35,380 bases of DNA from QAMH01 sp900556425 (GTDB lineage: Bacteria > Actinomycetota > Coriobacteriia > Coriobacteriales > QAMH01), in assembly GCA_902475535.1 (NCBI GenBank), contig CABRZR010000020.1, positions 1-35,380 on the forward strand. The letters run 5' to 3'. Shown here piece by piece: positions 22,391 to 30,913 of the stretch; position 1 is the stretch's first letter, and every line of letters begins with the position of its first letter. The notes beneath the pieces were generated by a model. That model did no database searches, was not told the origin of the DNA, and saw only the letters and a list, made by a program, of their open reading frames with translations. Position numbers and translations under genes: made by a program.

Positions 22391-22414
22391 TCATTCGTCG
22401 CCCCGAGGTCGCCC

Positions 22415-25400
22415 ATGACGTATCGCATCGGCATCGACGCCGGTTCCAAGACGCTCAAGCTCGTCGTGCTCGATGAGTCGGGCGCCGTCGTCTACGACAC
22501 CTACATGCGCCATCGCGCCAACATCGCGCGCACGCTGGGCGAGGCGATCCACGACTTCAACTGGCGCCACGGCCCCGTCGATGCGTCGATCGCCATGACC
22601 GGATCGGCTGCCATCGAGGTCGCGCGTGTCCTCGGCATTCCCTTCGTGCAGGAGGTCGTCGCCACGACCCATGCCGTGCGCGCGCTCGAGCCGGATGCCG
22701 ACGTCGTCATCGAACTCGGCGGCGAGGACGCGAAGATCATCTACCTCGACGAGCGGCCCGAGCAGCGCATGAACGCGACGTGCGCGGGCGGAACCGGCGG
22801 ATTCATCGACACCATCGCCTACATGCTCGACATGCGCAGCAGCCAGATGAGCCAGCTGGCCTTTGGCGCGAGCCGCAGCTATCCGATCGCCTCGCGTTGC
22901 GCCGTGTTCGCGCAGACCGACGTGCGCCCGCTGCTCAACGCCGGCGCGAGCAAGGCCGACATCGCCGCGAGCGTCTTCGACGCCGTCGTGCGCCAGACGC
23001 TGTCGGGGCTGGCCTGCGGGCGTCCCATCCGCGGTAACGTCGTCTTCCTGGGCGGTCCGCTCGAGCACATGCCGTACCTCGTCCACGCGTTTCGCCGGAC
23101 GCTCGGCCTTTCGGCGCATGAGGGCGTCAAACCCAAGAACGCGCACCTGTTCACCGTCACGGGCGCGGCGCTGCTCTCGGATGACGCGCGTTCGCTGGGG
23201 TGCGATTCCGTCGTCATGAACACGTCAGAGCTCGAGCGGCGCATCGCCGACATGGGCGAGCTCAAGAGCGACCTCGCGTTTCTGCCGCCGCTGTTCGAGG
23301 ATGCCGACGAACTCGCGGCGTTTCGCGCGCGGCATGCGCAAGCCGAGTTCGAGCGCCAGGGCATTTACGAAGCGAAGGGCCCCTTGTTCCTCGGCATCGA
23401 CGCGGGCTCGACGACCCTCAAGCTCGTTGCGCTCAACGCCGACGCGCAGATCGTCTACAGCGTCTACGAGCCCATTCGCGGTGACCTTATCGAGACGCTG
23501 CGCGAGGCGCTCGACGAGCTGTATCGCAAGATCGAGCCGCCCTCGTACCTACCCCATGCCAAGTCGAGCACGTGGATTGCCCGTGCATGCGCGACTGGTT
23601 ACGGCGAGGAGCTGTTGCGCGCCGCATTTGGGGTCGACATGGGGGTGGTCGAGACGGCCGCGCACCTTCGATCGGCGCGGTACCTATGCGATGACCTCGA
23701 CTTCCTGCTCGACATAGGCGGACAGGACATGAAGGCGCTGTGGGTGCGACACGGCATGGTGACCGATGCGGCGCTCAACGAGGCGTGCTCGAGCGGATGC
23801 GGCGCGTTCATCGAGGGGACGGCCGCCGCGCTCAAGACGACGCCGTGGCAGTTTGCCGACGACGCCCTGCTCGCGCGCCATCCCATCGACCTGGGCACCA
23901 AGTGCACGGTCTTCATGAACTCGCGGGTCAAGCACGCGCAGAAAACCGGTGCGCCGATCGAGGACATCGCCGCCGGCGTCGCGTACTCCGTCGTCAAGAA
24001 CGCCCTGCATCGCATCATCGGTGACGATCGCATCCCGCAGCCCGGGCAGCGCGTGGTCGTCCAGGGCGGAACCTTCCGCTCGGACGCCGTGCTGCGTGCC
24101 TTCGAGCTGCTGTGCGGCGTCGAGGCCGTGCGCCCCGCGCAGGCGCATCTCATGGGAGCGATTGGCTGCGCGCTTTTCGCGCTCGACGCGGTGGGTGCGG
24201 ATACGACGGCGAAAAGCGGTCTCATCAGTCTCGACGAGCTTCGGTGTCTCGAGATTCGTCGCGAGAAGATCGCGTGCACGGGTTGCGCGAACGCATGCGA
24301 GCTGTCGATTGTGAGCTTCGATGCCGAGAGGACGCGTTGCTTCGTCAGCGACAACAGGTGCGAACGCGGTCTCGACGAGCCGCGACGCCGATGGGGAGAA
24401 GGCGGGACCTCCGGTCGAAATGACGATGGGTCCCCCAACGTCATCGCCGACGAGCAGCGCCTGATCGCGTCGTTTGGCGACATCGAGCAGCGGGGGAGTC
24501 GCGGCGCACGGCGCATCGGCCTCATGGACTCGATGGCGCTCTACGCGTACCGACCCTTCTGGCGCACGTTGCTCGCCGAGCTCGGCTTCAGCGTCATGCT
24601 GCCCCGACCCGGTTGCGAGGCCGACCGCATGAGCGAGGCGTGGGAGACGGTGCCTTCCGAGAGCGCGTGCTATCCGGCCAAGACGTCGCACGTGCGCTAC
24701 TTCAGCCTGTGCGAGGGCGGCTGCGATGCCGTCTTCATGCCGCGCTTCACGCGCAACTACCATTGCCCGGTCCAGACCGGATACGCCAACGCGCTCGCCG
24801 CCAACGTCGGGACGGCTCGAAGCGGCGCCGGTCTCGCGCCCATTGTGTCGCCCGAACTTGCCAATTACCGGCCCATGCGCTTCGTGTGCGACGAGGCCTC
24901 GATGGAGCGGCTGTTCGACGCCATGAACGAGCTTGCCGGAGACGAGGTGCCTGCCATCACGCGCGACGAGTTCGACCGGGCGTTTTCCACGGCAATGCGG
25001 CGCCAGGAGGAGGTTGACGTCGAGCTCGCGGAGCGGACCGAAGACGCCCTGCGCTGGCTTGCCGATGACCCGTCGCGTCATGGCATCGTGCTCGCTGGAC
25101 GTCCGTATCACATGGACGAGGCGCTGCTGCACGGCATCGATCGCGAGCTCGCCCGGTTGGGGTTTGCCGTGTTGGGCGTGGCGGGCCTCGCGGCGGCCGA
25201 CCCATCGCGCGCGAAGGCGCACCTCGACGGCGCGTATCCATGGGTGCCGGCCAAGCGGCTCGTCGGAATCGCGCGCTTCGTCGCCGGCCATCCGCAGCTC
25301 GATGCCGTGTTCCTGCAGTCGTTTGGCTGCGGGTTCGAGGCGGTATCGATCGAGGAGGCGGCCGACGTGCTCGACGCGGCGGGCAAGCCGTGCACGACGC

Positions 25401-26416
25401 TCAAGGTCGATGACATCAGCGACCTCGCGCACATCCGCATCCGCCTGCGCACGCTCGCCGCGGCCATCGCCATGCGAGGAACCGCCGAAGCGAACGAAGC
25501 GACACCTCCTGTCATTTCGAGCGAAGCTGCCGAAGGCATGGCACCCCCTGTCATTTCGAGCGAAGCTGCCGAAGGCAGCGGAGTCGAGAAATCTCCGCCC
25601 CGAGATCTCTCCGTTGCGCGGCCAGGCGGCCGCTCCGGTCGAGATGACAGCGGGGCCGGCTCATCCGCTTCGCTGCTCGCCGATCTCGCCAAACACTCCC
25701 TCGATGCCGACGACCTCGAGTGCGCGCGGCGTAGCTGCGTGAAGGACGTGTGCTTCACCGCCAACGCGATGGCGGCGCGCGTCATCCGCATGCTGCGCGA
25801 CGATCCCGGCATCACGCGCGTCGAGCTTCCGTGCGTCTGCGAGACCTGCCTGACCGATGCCGTGCCCCGTATCGTCGAGCGCGCCTGCGCTCGCACGCCC
25901 GAATACGTCTGGGTGCCATGGGCGCGCGGGGGAGATTTCTCCACTCCGGCGCTTCGCGCCTCCGGTCGAAATGACAAGACTGCGGGCAGCCCCTCTGTCA
26001 TTTCGAGCGAAGCCGCCGAAGGCGGCGCAGTCGAGAAATCCCACTCGAATCCTCGTCCCCGCATCGGCATCGTCGGCAACCCGCTCATCGTGTTCGAGCC
26101 CTTCATGAACGACCGCATCGTTGAGGTGCTCGATTCGCTCGGATGCGAGCTCGTCATGCCCGACCCCGCGCTTCTCGAGGGCGACGACGTGCGCTACCTC
26201 GACCAACTCGCCGCATTCGCCGAGCAGGGCATCCACGACGTCATCTACCTGCTGAGCTTCGGCTGCCTCAAGGGGCACGTGAGCGCCCGCGGGGCCCTGC
26301 GCGAGCTGCACGAGCGCTTTGCCGACATGCGCATCACGGTCATCGACTACGATCCCGAGTCCTCGGCGCTCAACCGCGAGAACCGCATCCGCCTCGCCGT
26401 CGACGCCGCCCGCTGA
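22415..26416 (+). CDS. Giant 2-hydroxyacyl-CoA dehydratase activase-like protein
   Basis: A 1,333-residue protein of the BadF/BadG/HgdC ATPase superfamily. Domain 1 (about 1-270): IGIDAGSKTLKLVVLDES and ATCAGGTGGF. Domain 2 (about 320-610): LGIDAGSTTLKLVAL and NEACSSGCGAFIEGTA. A cysteine patch CTGCANACELS lies near 620. From about 700 follows a CoA_E_activ/DUF2229-like part (MDSMALYAYRPFWRTLLAEL, PSESACYPAKTSH) and a dehydratase-like C-terminal region. HgdC-type ATPases use ATP to drive low-potential electron transfer to a dehydratase; the role of this large class is not established. ATG 22415 is chosen because the nucleotide-binding motif starts at once. Residues about 662-671, 1032-1079 and 1173-1209 are encoded by dispersed repeats, yet the frame stays open. 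Confidence 0.85.
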   Translation: MTYRIGIDAGSKTLKLVVLDESGAVVYDTYMRHRANIARTLGEAIHDFNWRHGPVDASIAMTGSAAIEVARVLGIPFVQEVVATTHAVRALEPDADVVIELGGEDAKIIYLDERPEQRMNATCAGGTGGFIDTIAYMLDMRSSQMSQLAFGASRSYPIASRCAVFAQTDVRPLLNAGASKADIAASVFDAVVRQTLSGLACGRPIRGNVVFLGGPLEHMPYLVHAFRRTLGLSAHEGVKPKNAHLFTVTGAALLSDDARSLGCDSVVMNTSELERRIADMGELKSDLAFLPPLFEDADELAAFRARHAQAEFERQGIYEAKGPLFLGIDAGSTTLKLVALNADAQIVYSVYEPIRGDLIETLREALDELYRKIEPPSYLPHAKSSTWIARACATGYGEELLRAAFGVDMGVVETAAHLRSARYLCDDLDFLLDIGGQDMKALWVRHGMVTDAALNEACSSGCGAFIEGTAAALKTTPWQFADDALLARHPIDLGTKCTVFMNSRVKHAQKTGAPIEDIAAGVAYSVVKNALHRIIGDDRIPQPGQRVVVQGGTFRSDAVLRAFELLCGVEAVRPAQAHLMGAIGCALFALDAVGADTTAKSGLISLDELRCLEIRREKIACTGCANACELSIVSFDAERTRCFVSDNRCERGLDEPRRRWGEGGTSGRNDDGSPNVIADEQRLIASFGDIEQRGSRGARRIGLMDSMALYAYRPFWRTLLAELGFSVMLPRPGCEADRMSEAWETVPSESACYPAKTSHVRYFSLCEGGCDAVFMPRFTRNYHCPVQTGYANALAANVGTARSGAGLAPIVSPELANYRPMRFVCDEASMERLFDAMNELAGDEVPAITRDEFDRAFSTAMRRQEEVDVELAERTEDALRWLADDPSRHGIVLAGRPYHMDEALLHGIDRELARLGFAVLGVAGLAAADPSRAKAHLDGAYPWVPAKRLVGIARFVAGHPQLDAVFLQSFGCGFEAVSIEEAADVLDAAGKPCTTLKVDDISDLAHIRIRLRTLAAAIAMRGTAEANEATPPVISSEAAEGMAPPVISSEAAEGSGVEKSPPRDLSVARPGGRSGRDDSGAGSSASLLADLAKHSLDADDLECARRSCVKDVCFTANAMAARVIRMLRDDPGITRVELPCVCETCLTDAVPRIVERACARTPEYVWVPWARGGDFSTPALRASGRNDKTAGSPSVISSEAAEGGAVEKSHSNPRPRIGIVGNPLIVFEPFMNDRIVEVLDSLGCELVMPDPALLEGDDVRYLDQLAAFAEQGIHDVIYLLSFGCLKGHVSARGALRELHERFADMRITVIDYDPESSALNRENRIRLAVDAAR
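24402..24426. repeat. Partial TGTCATTTCGA element within the activase-like gene
   Basis: GGGACCTCCGGTCGAAATGACG matches the right end of the dispersed element (compare CACCTCCGGTCGAGATGACA ending at 21129). It lies in frame in the linker between the second ATPase domain and the DUF2229-like part. Confidence 0.6.
25510..25649. repeat. TGTCATTTCGA element, one partial and one full copy, inside the activase-like gene
   Basis: A left-end fragment starts at 25510 and a complete unit spans 25549-25649, bounded by TGTCATTTCGAG and GAGATGACA. Both are translated in frame, giving PPVISSEAAEG twice and then VEKSPP and GRSGRDD. The same unit is intergenic at 21032-21129. Confidence 0.88.
25932..26041. 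repeat. Two half-copies of the TGTCATTTCGA element inside the activase-like gene
   Basis: A right-half copy (about 25932-25977, ending GGTCGAAATGACA) is followed by a left-half copy (about 25996-26041, TGTCATTTCGAGCGAAG to GTCGAGAAATC). They encode GDFSTPALRASGRNDK and SVISSEAAEGGAVEKS. They sit between the cysteine-containing segment and the final domain starting PRIGIVGNPL. Confidence 0.85.
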
Positions 26417-26442
26417 GACAGTTGCTCAGAGACGTTGTCTCA
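26414..26442 (+). terminator. Hairpin overlapping the activase-like stop codon
   Basis: TGAGACA (26414-26420) and TGTCTCA (26436-26442) form an inverted repeat that begins at the stop codon TGA itself, followed by TTTG. It may mark the 3' end of the transcript. The arms resemble those of the palindrome at the start of the same gene (22356-22390). Confidence 0.5.
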
Positions 26443-26465
26443 TTTGCTATAGCTACCGGCAGTAA

Positions 26466-26496
26466 GTGGGACAAATGACCTGTCCATTTGTCCCAC
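26466..26496. repeat. GGGACAAAT palindrome
   Basis: GTGGGACAAATG (26466-26477) and CATTTGTCCCAC (26485-26496) are perfect 12-base arms around ACCTGTC. It lies in the spacer between convergent genes and is the reverse-complement form of the copy at 20972-21002. Confidence 0.8.
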
Positions 26497-26504
26497 ATAA
26501 ACCA

Positions 26505-26538
26505 GTACCGGCCCTCCATCGAAATGGAGAGCCGGTAC
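26505..26538 (-). terminator. Hairpin terminator downstream of gadB
   Basis: Arms 26505-26519 (GTACCGGCCCTCCAT) and 26524-26538 pair over 15 positions with one mismatch around a CGAA loop. It lies about 90 bases after the gadB stop, on the side where that transcript should end. Only a weak T stretch follows on the - strand. The spacer from 26539 to 26628 shows no gene. Confidence 0.55.
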
Positions 26539-26628
26539 CGTGCCGTTGCCCTGCTTTGCGGCTTAAGCGGGGCGTGAGTAGGGGGAGGAAAGTAAAACTA
26601 TATCGTTTCCCTTCCGAGGGCCGTTCGT

Positions 26629-28074
26629 TTACCTGCCGCTGTGGTCGAACGACTTCTTGGGGGCGATATTGGTGTCGGCCGATCCGATCACCTTCGCGTT
26701 GTCGAGGTTCTTAATCTCTGCCTTCATGTCCTTGATGAACTTGTCGGCCATGGTCATCGAGAGGTCGGCGCGGGCCACGATGCGCTGGCACGTGACGTCC
26801 TGCATGTTCTCGGGCAGCGGGTAAGCCGGAATCTGCCAGCCATGCATGCGCAGACGGTCGTCCAGGTCGTACAGCGTCCACTTCTTGCCGGCCTTGGGGT
26901 CAAGGCTCCAGCACAGGATGGGGACCTCAGAGGCCTCCTCGTACATGACGAAGATGCCGATCTTCTTGATCTCGTCGACCAGGTGACGTGCTACGTCCAG
27001 GGTGCGCTTCTGGATCTCCTTGTAGCCCTCGAAGCCGTTGCGCATGAAGACGTAGTACTGGCCGATGATCTGCGATGCCGAGCGGCTGAAGTTGATGGCC
27101 ATGGTGGCCTCCTCGCCGCCGAGGTAGCTGACCCAGAAGATCAGGTCCTCGGGCAGGGCCTCCTTCGAACGCCACATGACCCAGCCGATGCCCGGGTAGA
27201 CCAGGCCGTACTTATGGCCGGAGGTCGAGATGGACCAGACGTTGGGAAGGCGGAAGTCCCACTCGAGCTCGGGCTCGATGAACGGGGCGACCATGGCGCC
27301 GGACGCGCCGTCGACGTGGATGCGGACAGGCACCTTAGCCGTCTTGTTGTACTCGGTCAGGGCAGCGTCGATGCCCTTGACGTCATCGTAGCAGCCGGTG
27401 TAGGTGATGCCGAGCAGGGCGACGACGCAGATGGTGTGGTCGTCGACGAAGGGCATGCACGACTCCGGGGTCATGTACAGGTGCTCGGCGTCCATGGGGA
27501 CCAGACGCATCTCGATGTCCCAGTAGCGGCAGAACTTCTCCCAGCAGATCTGGTAGCCGGAGGTGATGACCAGGTTGGGGCGATGATCGCTGTAGATGTC
27601 GATGCCAGCCTTCTTGGCCAGGGCCTTCCAGCGGAACAGGGCGGCCAGGCCACCCAGCATGCAGGCCTCCGACGAGCCGACGGTCGAGGTGCCCATGGGC
27701 TGCTCGTCCTGATCGGCGTGCCACAGGTTCTGGATGATCTTCACGCAGCGGTTCTCGAGGTCGGCCGTCATCGGGTATTCATCCTTGTCAATGGCGTTCT
27801 TCTCGAGCGTGTCCTTCATCAGCTCCGCAGCCTCGGGCTCCATGTAGGTCTGGACGAAGGTGCAGAGGTTCTGGTGGGCGTTGCCCTCGGTGCCGATGTA
27901 CTCGCGAATCATCTCGCTCGCGATACGCGGCTCGATGGGCATCTTGTTGAGCTTGGTCTCGGGCATCTCGACGTCCGAGGCATAGCTGCCGAAGATCGGG
28001 GACGTGTATGAGGTCTGGGCGTCCATCTCTGCCAGTTCCTCGGTCGAAACGAGGTCGATGTCTTTAACAGTCAT
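26629..28074 (-). CDS. gadB: Glutamate decarboxylase
   Basis: This PLP enzyme converts L-glutamate to 4-aminobutyrate (GABA) and CO2, consuming a cytoplasmic proton. The protein has 481 residues (family about 466). PLP site: STSGHKYGL with Lys288 as Schiff-base lysine and HVDGASG with Asp255. Other conserved segments are GTEGNAHQNLCTF, MGTSTVGSSEACMLGGLA and FSRSASQIIGQYYVF. The C-terminus, KSFDHSGR, is close to typical bacterial GAD ends. TAGGAGGAG before ATG 28074 is a very strong ribosome-binding site. It lies 100 bases downstream of the antiporter gene on the same strand, the classic acid-resistance pairing. Confidence 0.97.
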   Translation of the reverse strand: MTVKDIDLVSTEELAEMDAQTSYTSPIFGSYASDVEMPETKLNKMPIEPRIASEMIREYIGTEGNAHQNLCTFVQTYMEPEAAELMKDTLEKNAIDKDEYPMTADLENRCVKIIQNLWHADQDEQPMGTSTVGSSEACMLGGLAALFRWKALAKKAGIDIYSDHRPNLVITSGYQICWEKFCRYWDIEMRLVPMDAEHLYMTPESCMPFVDDHTICVVALLGITYTGCYDDVKGIDAALTEYNKTAKVPVRIHVDGASGAMVAPFIEPELEWDFRLPNVWSISTSGHKYGLVYPGIGWVMWRSKEALPEDLIFWVSYLGGEEATMAINFSRSASQIIGQYYVFMRNGFEGYKEIQKRTLDVARHLVDEIKKIGIFVMYEEASEVPILCWSLDPKAGKKWTLYDLDDRLRMHGWQIPAYPLPENMQDVTCQRIVARADLSMTMADKFIKDMKAEIKNLDNAKVIGSADTNIAPKKSFDHSGR

Positions 28075-28086
28075 GATAATCTCCTC

Positions 28087-28150
28087 CTAATCACTATCCG
28101 AATCGCTTCGGATTTGGTACCTACGTTGAACGAACTTACGTGCCTTCACG
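28087..28150 (-). promoter_or_regulatory. gadC-gadB spacer with hairpins
   Basis: ATCCGAA (28096-28102) and TTCGGAT (28107-28113) form a perfect 7-bp stem with a four-base loop, 14 bases before the gadB ribosome-binding site. A second repeat around CACGTG lies at about 28138-28153. These could be RNA-processing sites, an attenuator or a partial terminator that sets gadB relative to gadC expression. Confidence 0.4.
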
Positions 28151-28174
28151 TGCTTGGTATGGTTCGTCGACACA

Positions 28175-29785
28175 TCACTCCTTCTGGGGCGTGTCCGCGG
28201 GGGCCGCGTCTTGCGTGCCGGCAGCGGGCGAGGGGACGGAGTGCTTGCCGACGGGAGTCGGCGCGTCTGCGGCCGTTGCCGTGGCCGCTGCGGTCTTCTT
28301 GCTCGCAATCGTGGGCGGCTTGTGGTCGACGCCACCGTTCCAGTGCTTGCGCAGGCCGTAGATGACGAACGGGATCGCCACCGAGATGACCCAGCAGATC
28401 AGCAGGGTGATGACGTACACGGTGCCGGACGACGCATTGAGCTGGCTCGGCGGGAAGAACGACACGACCAACGCGAAGACCGTGAGTATGAGACCAAGGC
28501 CGGCGACGATGCACTTGCCCGCGGTGCCGCCGAAGATCTGGAACACGCGAGTGTGGTCCTTGCCCTTGAACACCAGCTTGAAGTAGGCGAGGAAGAACAG
28601 GACGTAGCCCACGAGGTAGATGACGACGGTCAGGCCGACTGCCGTGAGGTACGAGATCGACGAGCCCGAGCCACCCGCCAGTGCCATGGACCCGCAGAGC
28701 ACCGCGTCCCAGATGGTGACGATGACGCCCTGGACCACGACGGTCTTGACGGAGACGCCGTGCTTGTTGGTCTTGGCGAAGCTACGCGGGATGATGCCCT
28801 CGTTCGCGGTCTCGAGCAGCGCGCGCGACGGGCCGACGATCCAGGAAGAGATCTCGGCGAGGACGCCTGCGGCCAGCAGGAACGCGATCACGTACACGAG
28901 CCATCCGCAGTGGAAGTGCGCGTCGAATATGTTGGCGAACGCCACGACGACGCCGGTGGAGAGGTTGGCGTCGAGCTGCGCCTCGGTCATGGTCATGGCA
29001 ACCGCGAGACCACCTAGGGTGTCGAGCACGATGGTGAGGATGCAGAGCACGATCATGACCATCGGGTAGATCTTGCCGGGGTTCTTCAGCTCGTTCACGT
29101 GCGAGGCGGAAGCCTCGACGCCCGCGAAGGCGAGGATGAACGATGCGAAGATGACCAGCGTGCTGACTTTCGTGAAGTCGGGGACGATACCGCCCGCGTC
29201 AAAGTGCAGCTGCGAGACGCCGCCCGTGGCCAGGTACGCGACCAAGCCGATCAGAAGGACGACGGCGGGAATCAGCACGCCGCCGAAGAAGCCGATCTTG
29301 GCTATGCGGGCGGTGAGCTTGGTGCCGCCGAGCTGCGTGAGCGTGAGCACCCATACGATAACCGCCACGCCGATGAACATGACGAGCGGATTATTGTAGA
29401 GTGCGTCCCATCCCACGATGTACGAAATCGCGGCCAGGACGAAGAACGCCATGGTCACGAAGCCGACCGTGATCTGGAACCATTGGTAGAACAGGGCCGC
29501 GAAACCCCAGCGCTTGCCGAGGGTGTTGCCGACCCAGGCATAGATGCCACCGTCTTCCCATCCTTTAACAGTCGCCATCTCGGCGGCGACCAGTGCGACC
29601 GGGAGGAACCAGAAGATACCACCCAGTATGAGGAAGAAGATCAGATGCAGACCAGATGATGCGAAGTTGGGGTACGCATACACGGTCATGACCATCGATG
29701 CCGTCATGGCGAAGAAGCCACCGAATCCGAGCATCTTTGCCGCTTGTTTGCCGGATGCCGCCGGTGCCGTCTTTTCTTCACTCAT
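28175..29785 (-). CDS. gadC: Glutamate/GABA antiporter (GadC-like)
   Basis: This 536-residue membrane transporter of the APC superfamily would exchange external glutamate for internal GABA, completing the GAD acid-resistance cycle. About 12 hydrophobic segments occur between residues 15 and 465, including GFGGFFAMTASMVMTVYAYP at the start and the transporter-typical GGIYAWVGNTLGKRWG and GWDALYNNP. The C-terminal ~60 residues are hydrophilic, Ala/Pro/Thr-rich. In E. coli GadC the C-terminal segment is a pH-dependent plug; this tail differs in sequence, so that role is open. ATG 29785 with GAGGAAA upstream is preferred over an 18-codon upstream extension. The next gene, gadB, strongly supports the substrate. 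Confidence 0.92.
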   Translation of the reverse strand: MSEEKTAPAASGKQAAKMLGFGGFFAMTASMVMTVYAYPNFASSGLHLIFFLILGGIFWFLPVALVAAEMATVKGWEDGGIYAWVGNTLGKRWGFAALFYQWFQITVGFVTMAFFVLAAISYIVGWDALYNNPLVMFIGVAVIVWVLTLTQLGGTKLTARIAKIGFFGGVLIPAVVLLIGLVAYLATGGVSQLHFDAGGIVPDFTKVSTLVIFASFILAFAGVEASASHVNELKNPGKIYPMVMIVLCILTIVLDTLGGLAVAMTMTEAQLDANLSTGVVVAFANIFDAHFHCGWLVYVIAFLLAAGVLAEISSWIVGPSRALLETANEGIIPRSFAKTNKHGVSVKTVVVQGVIVTIWDAVLCGSMALAGGSGSSISYLTAVGLTVVIYLVGYVLFFLAYFKLVFKGKDHTRVFQIFGGTAGKCIVAGLGLILTVFALVVSFFPPSQLNASSGTVYVITLLICWVISVAIPFVIYGLRKHWNGGVDHKPPTIASKKTAAATATAADAPTPVGKHSVPSPAAGTQDAAPADTPQKE

Positions 29786-30163
29786 TTTCCTCACCCCTTT
29801 CCTGATAGAACTCTCATCCGTTTTCGGGTTCGAAAACAACCATCGAATGAAGCCCTGTCAGCGCGAGATGGAGGAGTCGAGCAGTCTTCCATTTCCTGAC
29901 ATTTTGTCATTCATGGTTAGAATCTTGCCGCACACCGATTGCATCACTAAAAATTTTAAAAATAAGTTGACAGATAGAAATAATTACTGTCTTGGAAAAT
30001 TAATTTTGTGGAAAACTCGATATCCGCAGGTCAGGCGCTTGATTCCGCGAAAAAGAGAGGTCGTTTTCGCGAGAATTCGGCCCTTTTTATTTCAAATTGT
30101 GAATAAAATTATTCTCTCTGCAGGCCAAAATTGCAGAATTTGTGGATAACTCCCATTGACAGC
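29786..30163 (-). promoter_or_regulatory. AT-rich upstream region of gadCB with palindromes
   Basis: About 400 bases without a supported gene, much more AT-rich than the surroundings. GTTTTCG (29820-29826) and CGAAAAC (29831-29837) are perfect arms with a 4-base spacer, 35 bases before the gadC start. CGCGAAAA (30046-30053) and TTTTCGCG (30064-30071) form a second palindrome sharing the TTTTCG core. They may be sites for one regulator of gad expression. A + strand open frame through this stretch (29544-30149) overlaps gadC and is not considered a gene. Confidence 0.4.
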
Positions 30164-30192
30164 AGACAAAAGTCGCCGGGGCACTTTTGTCA
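30164..30192 (-). terminator. 3' hairpin of the DUF2148 gene
   Basis: AGACAAAAGT (30164-30173) and ACTTTTGTCA (30183-30192) surround CGCCGGGGC. It begins 13 bases after the end of the DUF2148 gene, read on the - strand. Apart from one end base it is the exact reverse complement of the hairpin at 22253-22281, again placed just behind a stop codon. Confidence 0.7.
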
Positions 30193-30205
30193 CGTTTTCG
30201 TGGTC

Positions 30206-30748
30206 CTATGCCTGCGGACGGGTGCTCGGGCGGTCGAAGAAGGGGCTCTTCGAGCCGATGGAGATGGGAATCGCGTAGATCTGGCCGATGCCTTCGCCCA
30301 GCAACCCCAGGCGCTCGGCGGCAAGGCCGGCCGAGAAGAGCACGCGACTGTCGACGCGCATGTCGGCGGCGCGCGAAACGGCCGACCCGATGGCGATGCC
30401 CACGTCGATGCAGTTGATCGCGCACGGGTTTGCCTGCGGTTTCTCCGCGCAGGTCGCGTAGCCGCAGTGGCCGCAATCGAGGCCCATGAGCTGCGGGTGC
30501 GTGCCGATGAGCACGACGGCTTGGGCCTTGCGGATGTTGTCCGCGTCGCGCAGGAAAAACTTGTGGCCGCGCTCCTCGGCGATGGCCTCCATCTCGCAGG
30601 CAAGCTCATCGGCGTGCTCGGCGGTGACGATGGCGCATTCGAGGATGTCGACGCCCTTGCCCTTGGGGGCCGTGCGTGCTGCGACCAGCATCTTTCTGGC
30701 GATGTCGAGGGCCTGCTCGTCGCGCAGGTCGCGTTCGGACTCAAGCAT
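30206..30748 (-). CDS. DUF2148 ferredoxin-like protein
   Basis: A 180-residue protein of the DUF2148 family, predicted iron-sulfur proteins of unknown role in anaerobes. Cysteines cluster in LDCGHCGYATCAEK and NPCAINCIDVG (about residues 93-120), enough for a [4Fe-4S] cluster. The flanking regions are helical and Ala-rich, and the end contains GLLGEGIGQIYAIPISI. ATG 30748 is preferred because AAAGGA lies just upstream; the longer open frame runs into the guaA promoter area. It is divergent from guaA. No partner reductase is adjacent, so its redox role is unknown. Confidence 0.85.
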   Translation of the reverse strand: MLESERDLRDEQALDIARKMLVAARTAPKGKGVDILECAIVTAEHADELACEMEAIAEERGHKFFLRDADNIRKAQAVVLIGTHPQLMGLDCGHCGYATCAEKPQANPCAINCIDVGIAIGSAVSRAADMRVDSRVLFSAGLAAERLGLLGEGIGQIYAIPISIGSKSPFFDRPSTRPQA

Positions 30749-30876
30749 GGGGGTTCCTTTCGCCGCGGGTGAAATGCGCGGGACCATCGTAGCATGTGGA
30801 GTGTGGGGGCGGGCCGACCGACGGCGCAGTCGCGACATTTCACGCTCGCGAAACACGGTGACAGCGGGGGAGGGTG

Positions 30877-30913
30877 TAGAATCCATCCGATACATTCGAC
30901 ATCTTCGAGGAGG
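30877..30913 (+). promoter_or_regulatory. Likely -10 and RBS of guaA
   Basis: TAGAAT (30877-30882) is a plausible -10 element about 36 bases before the guaA start; no clear -35 was found. GAGGAGG (30907-30913) is a strong Shine-Dalgarno sequence 4 bases before the GTG at 30918 and fixes that start. No guanine riboswitch was recognised here. Confidence 0.5.

Noticed and set aside
23684..25432. 582-codon antisense frame within the activase-like gene
   Set aside because: Codon-bias shadow: no ribosome-binding site or recognisable motif, and it overlaps a frame with clear conserved motifs.
29544..30149. 201-codon + strand ORF
   Set aside because: Overlaps gadC antisense and continues through the AT-rich gad upstream region; no protein-like pattern or ribosome-binding site.
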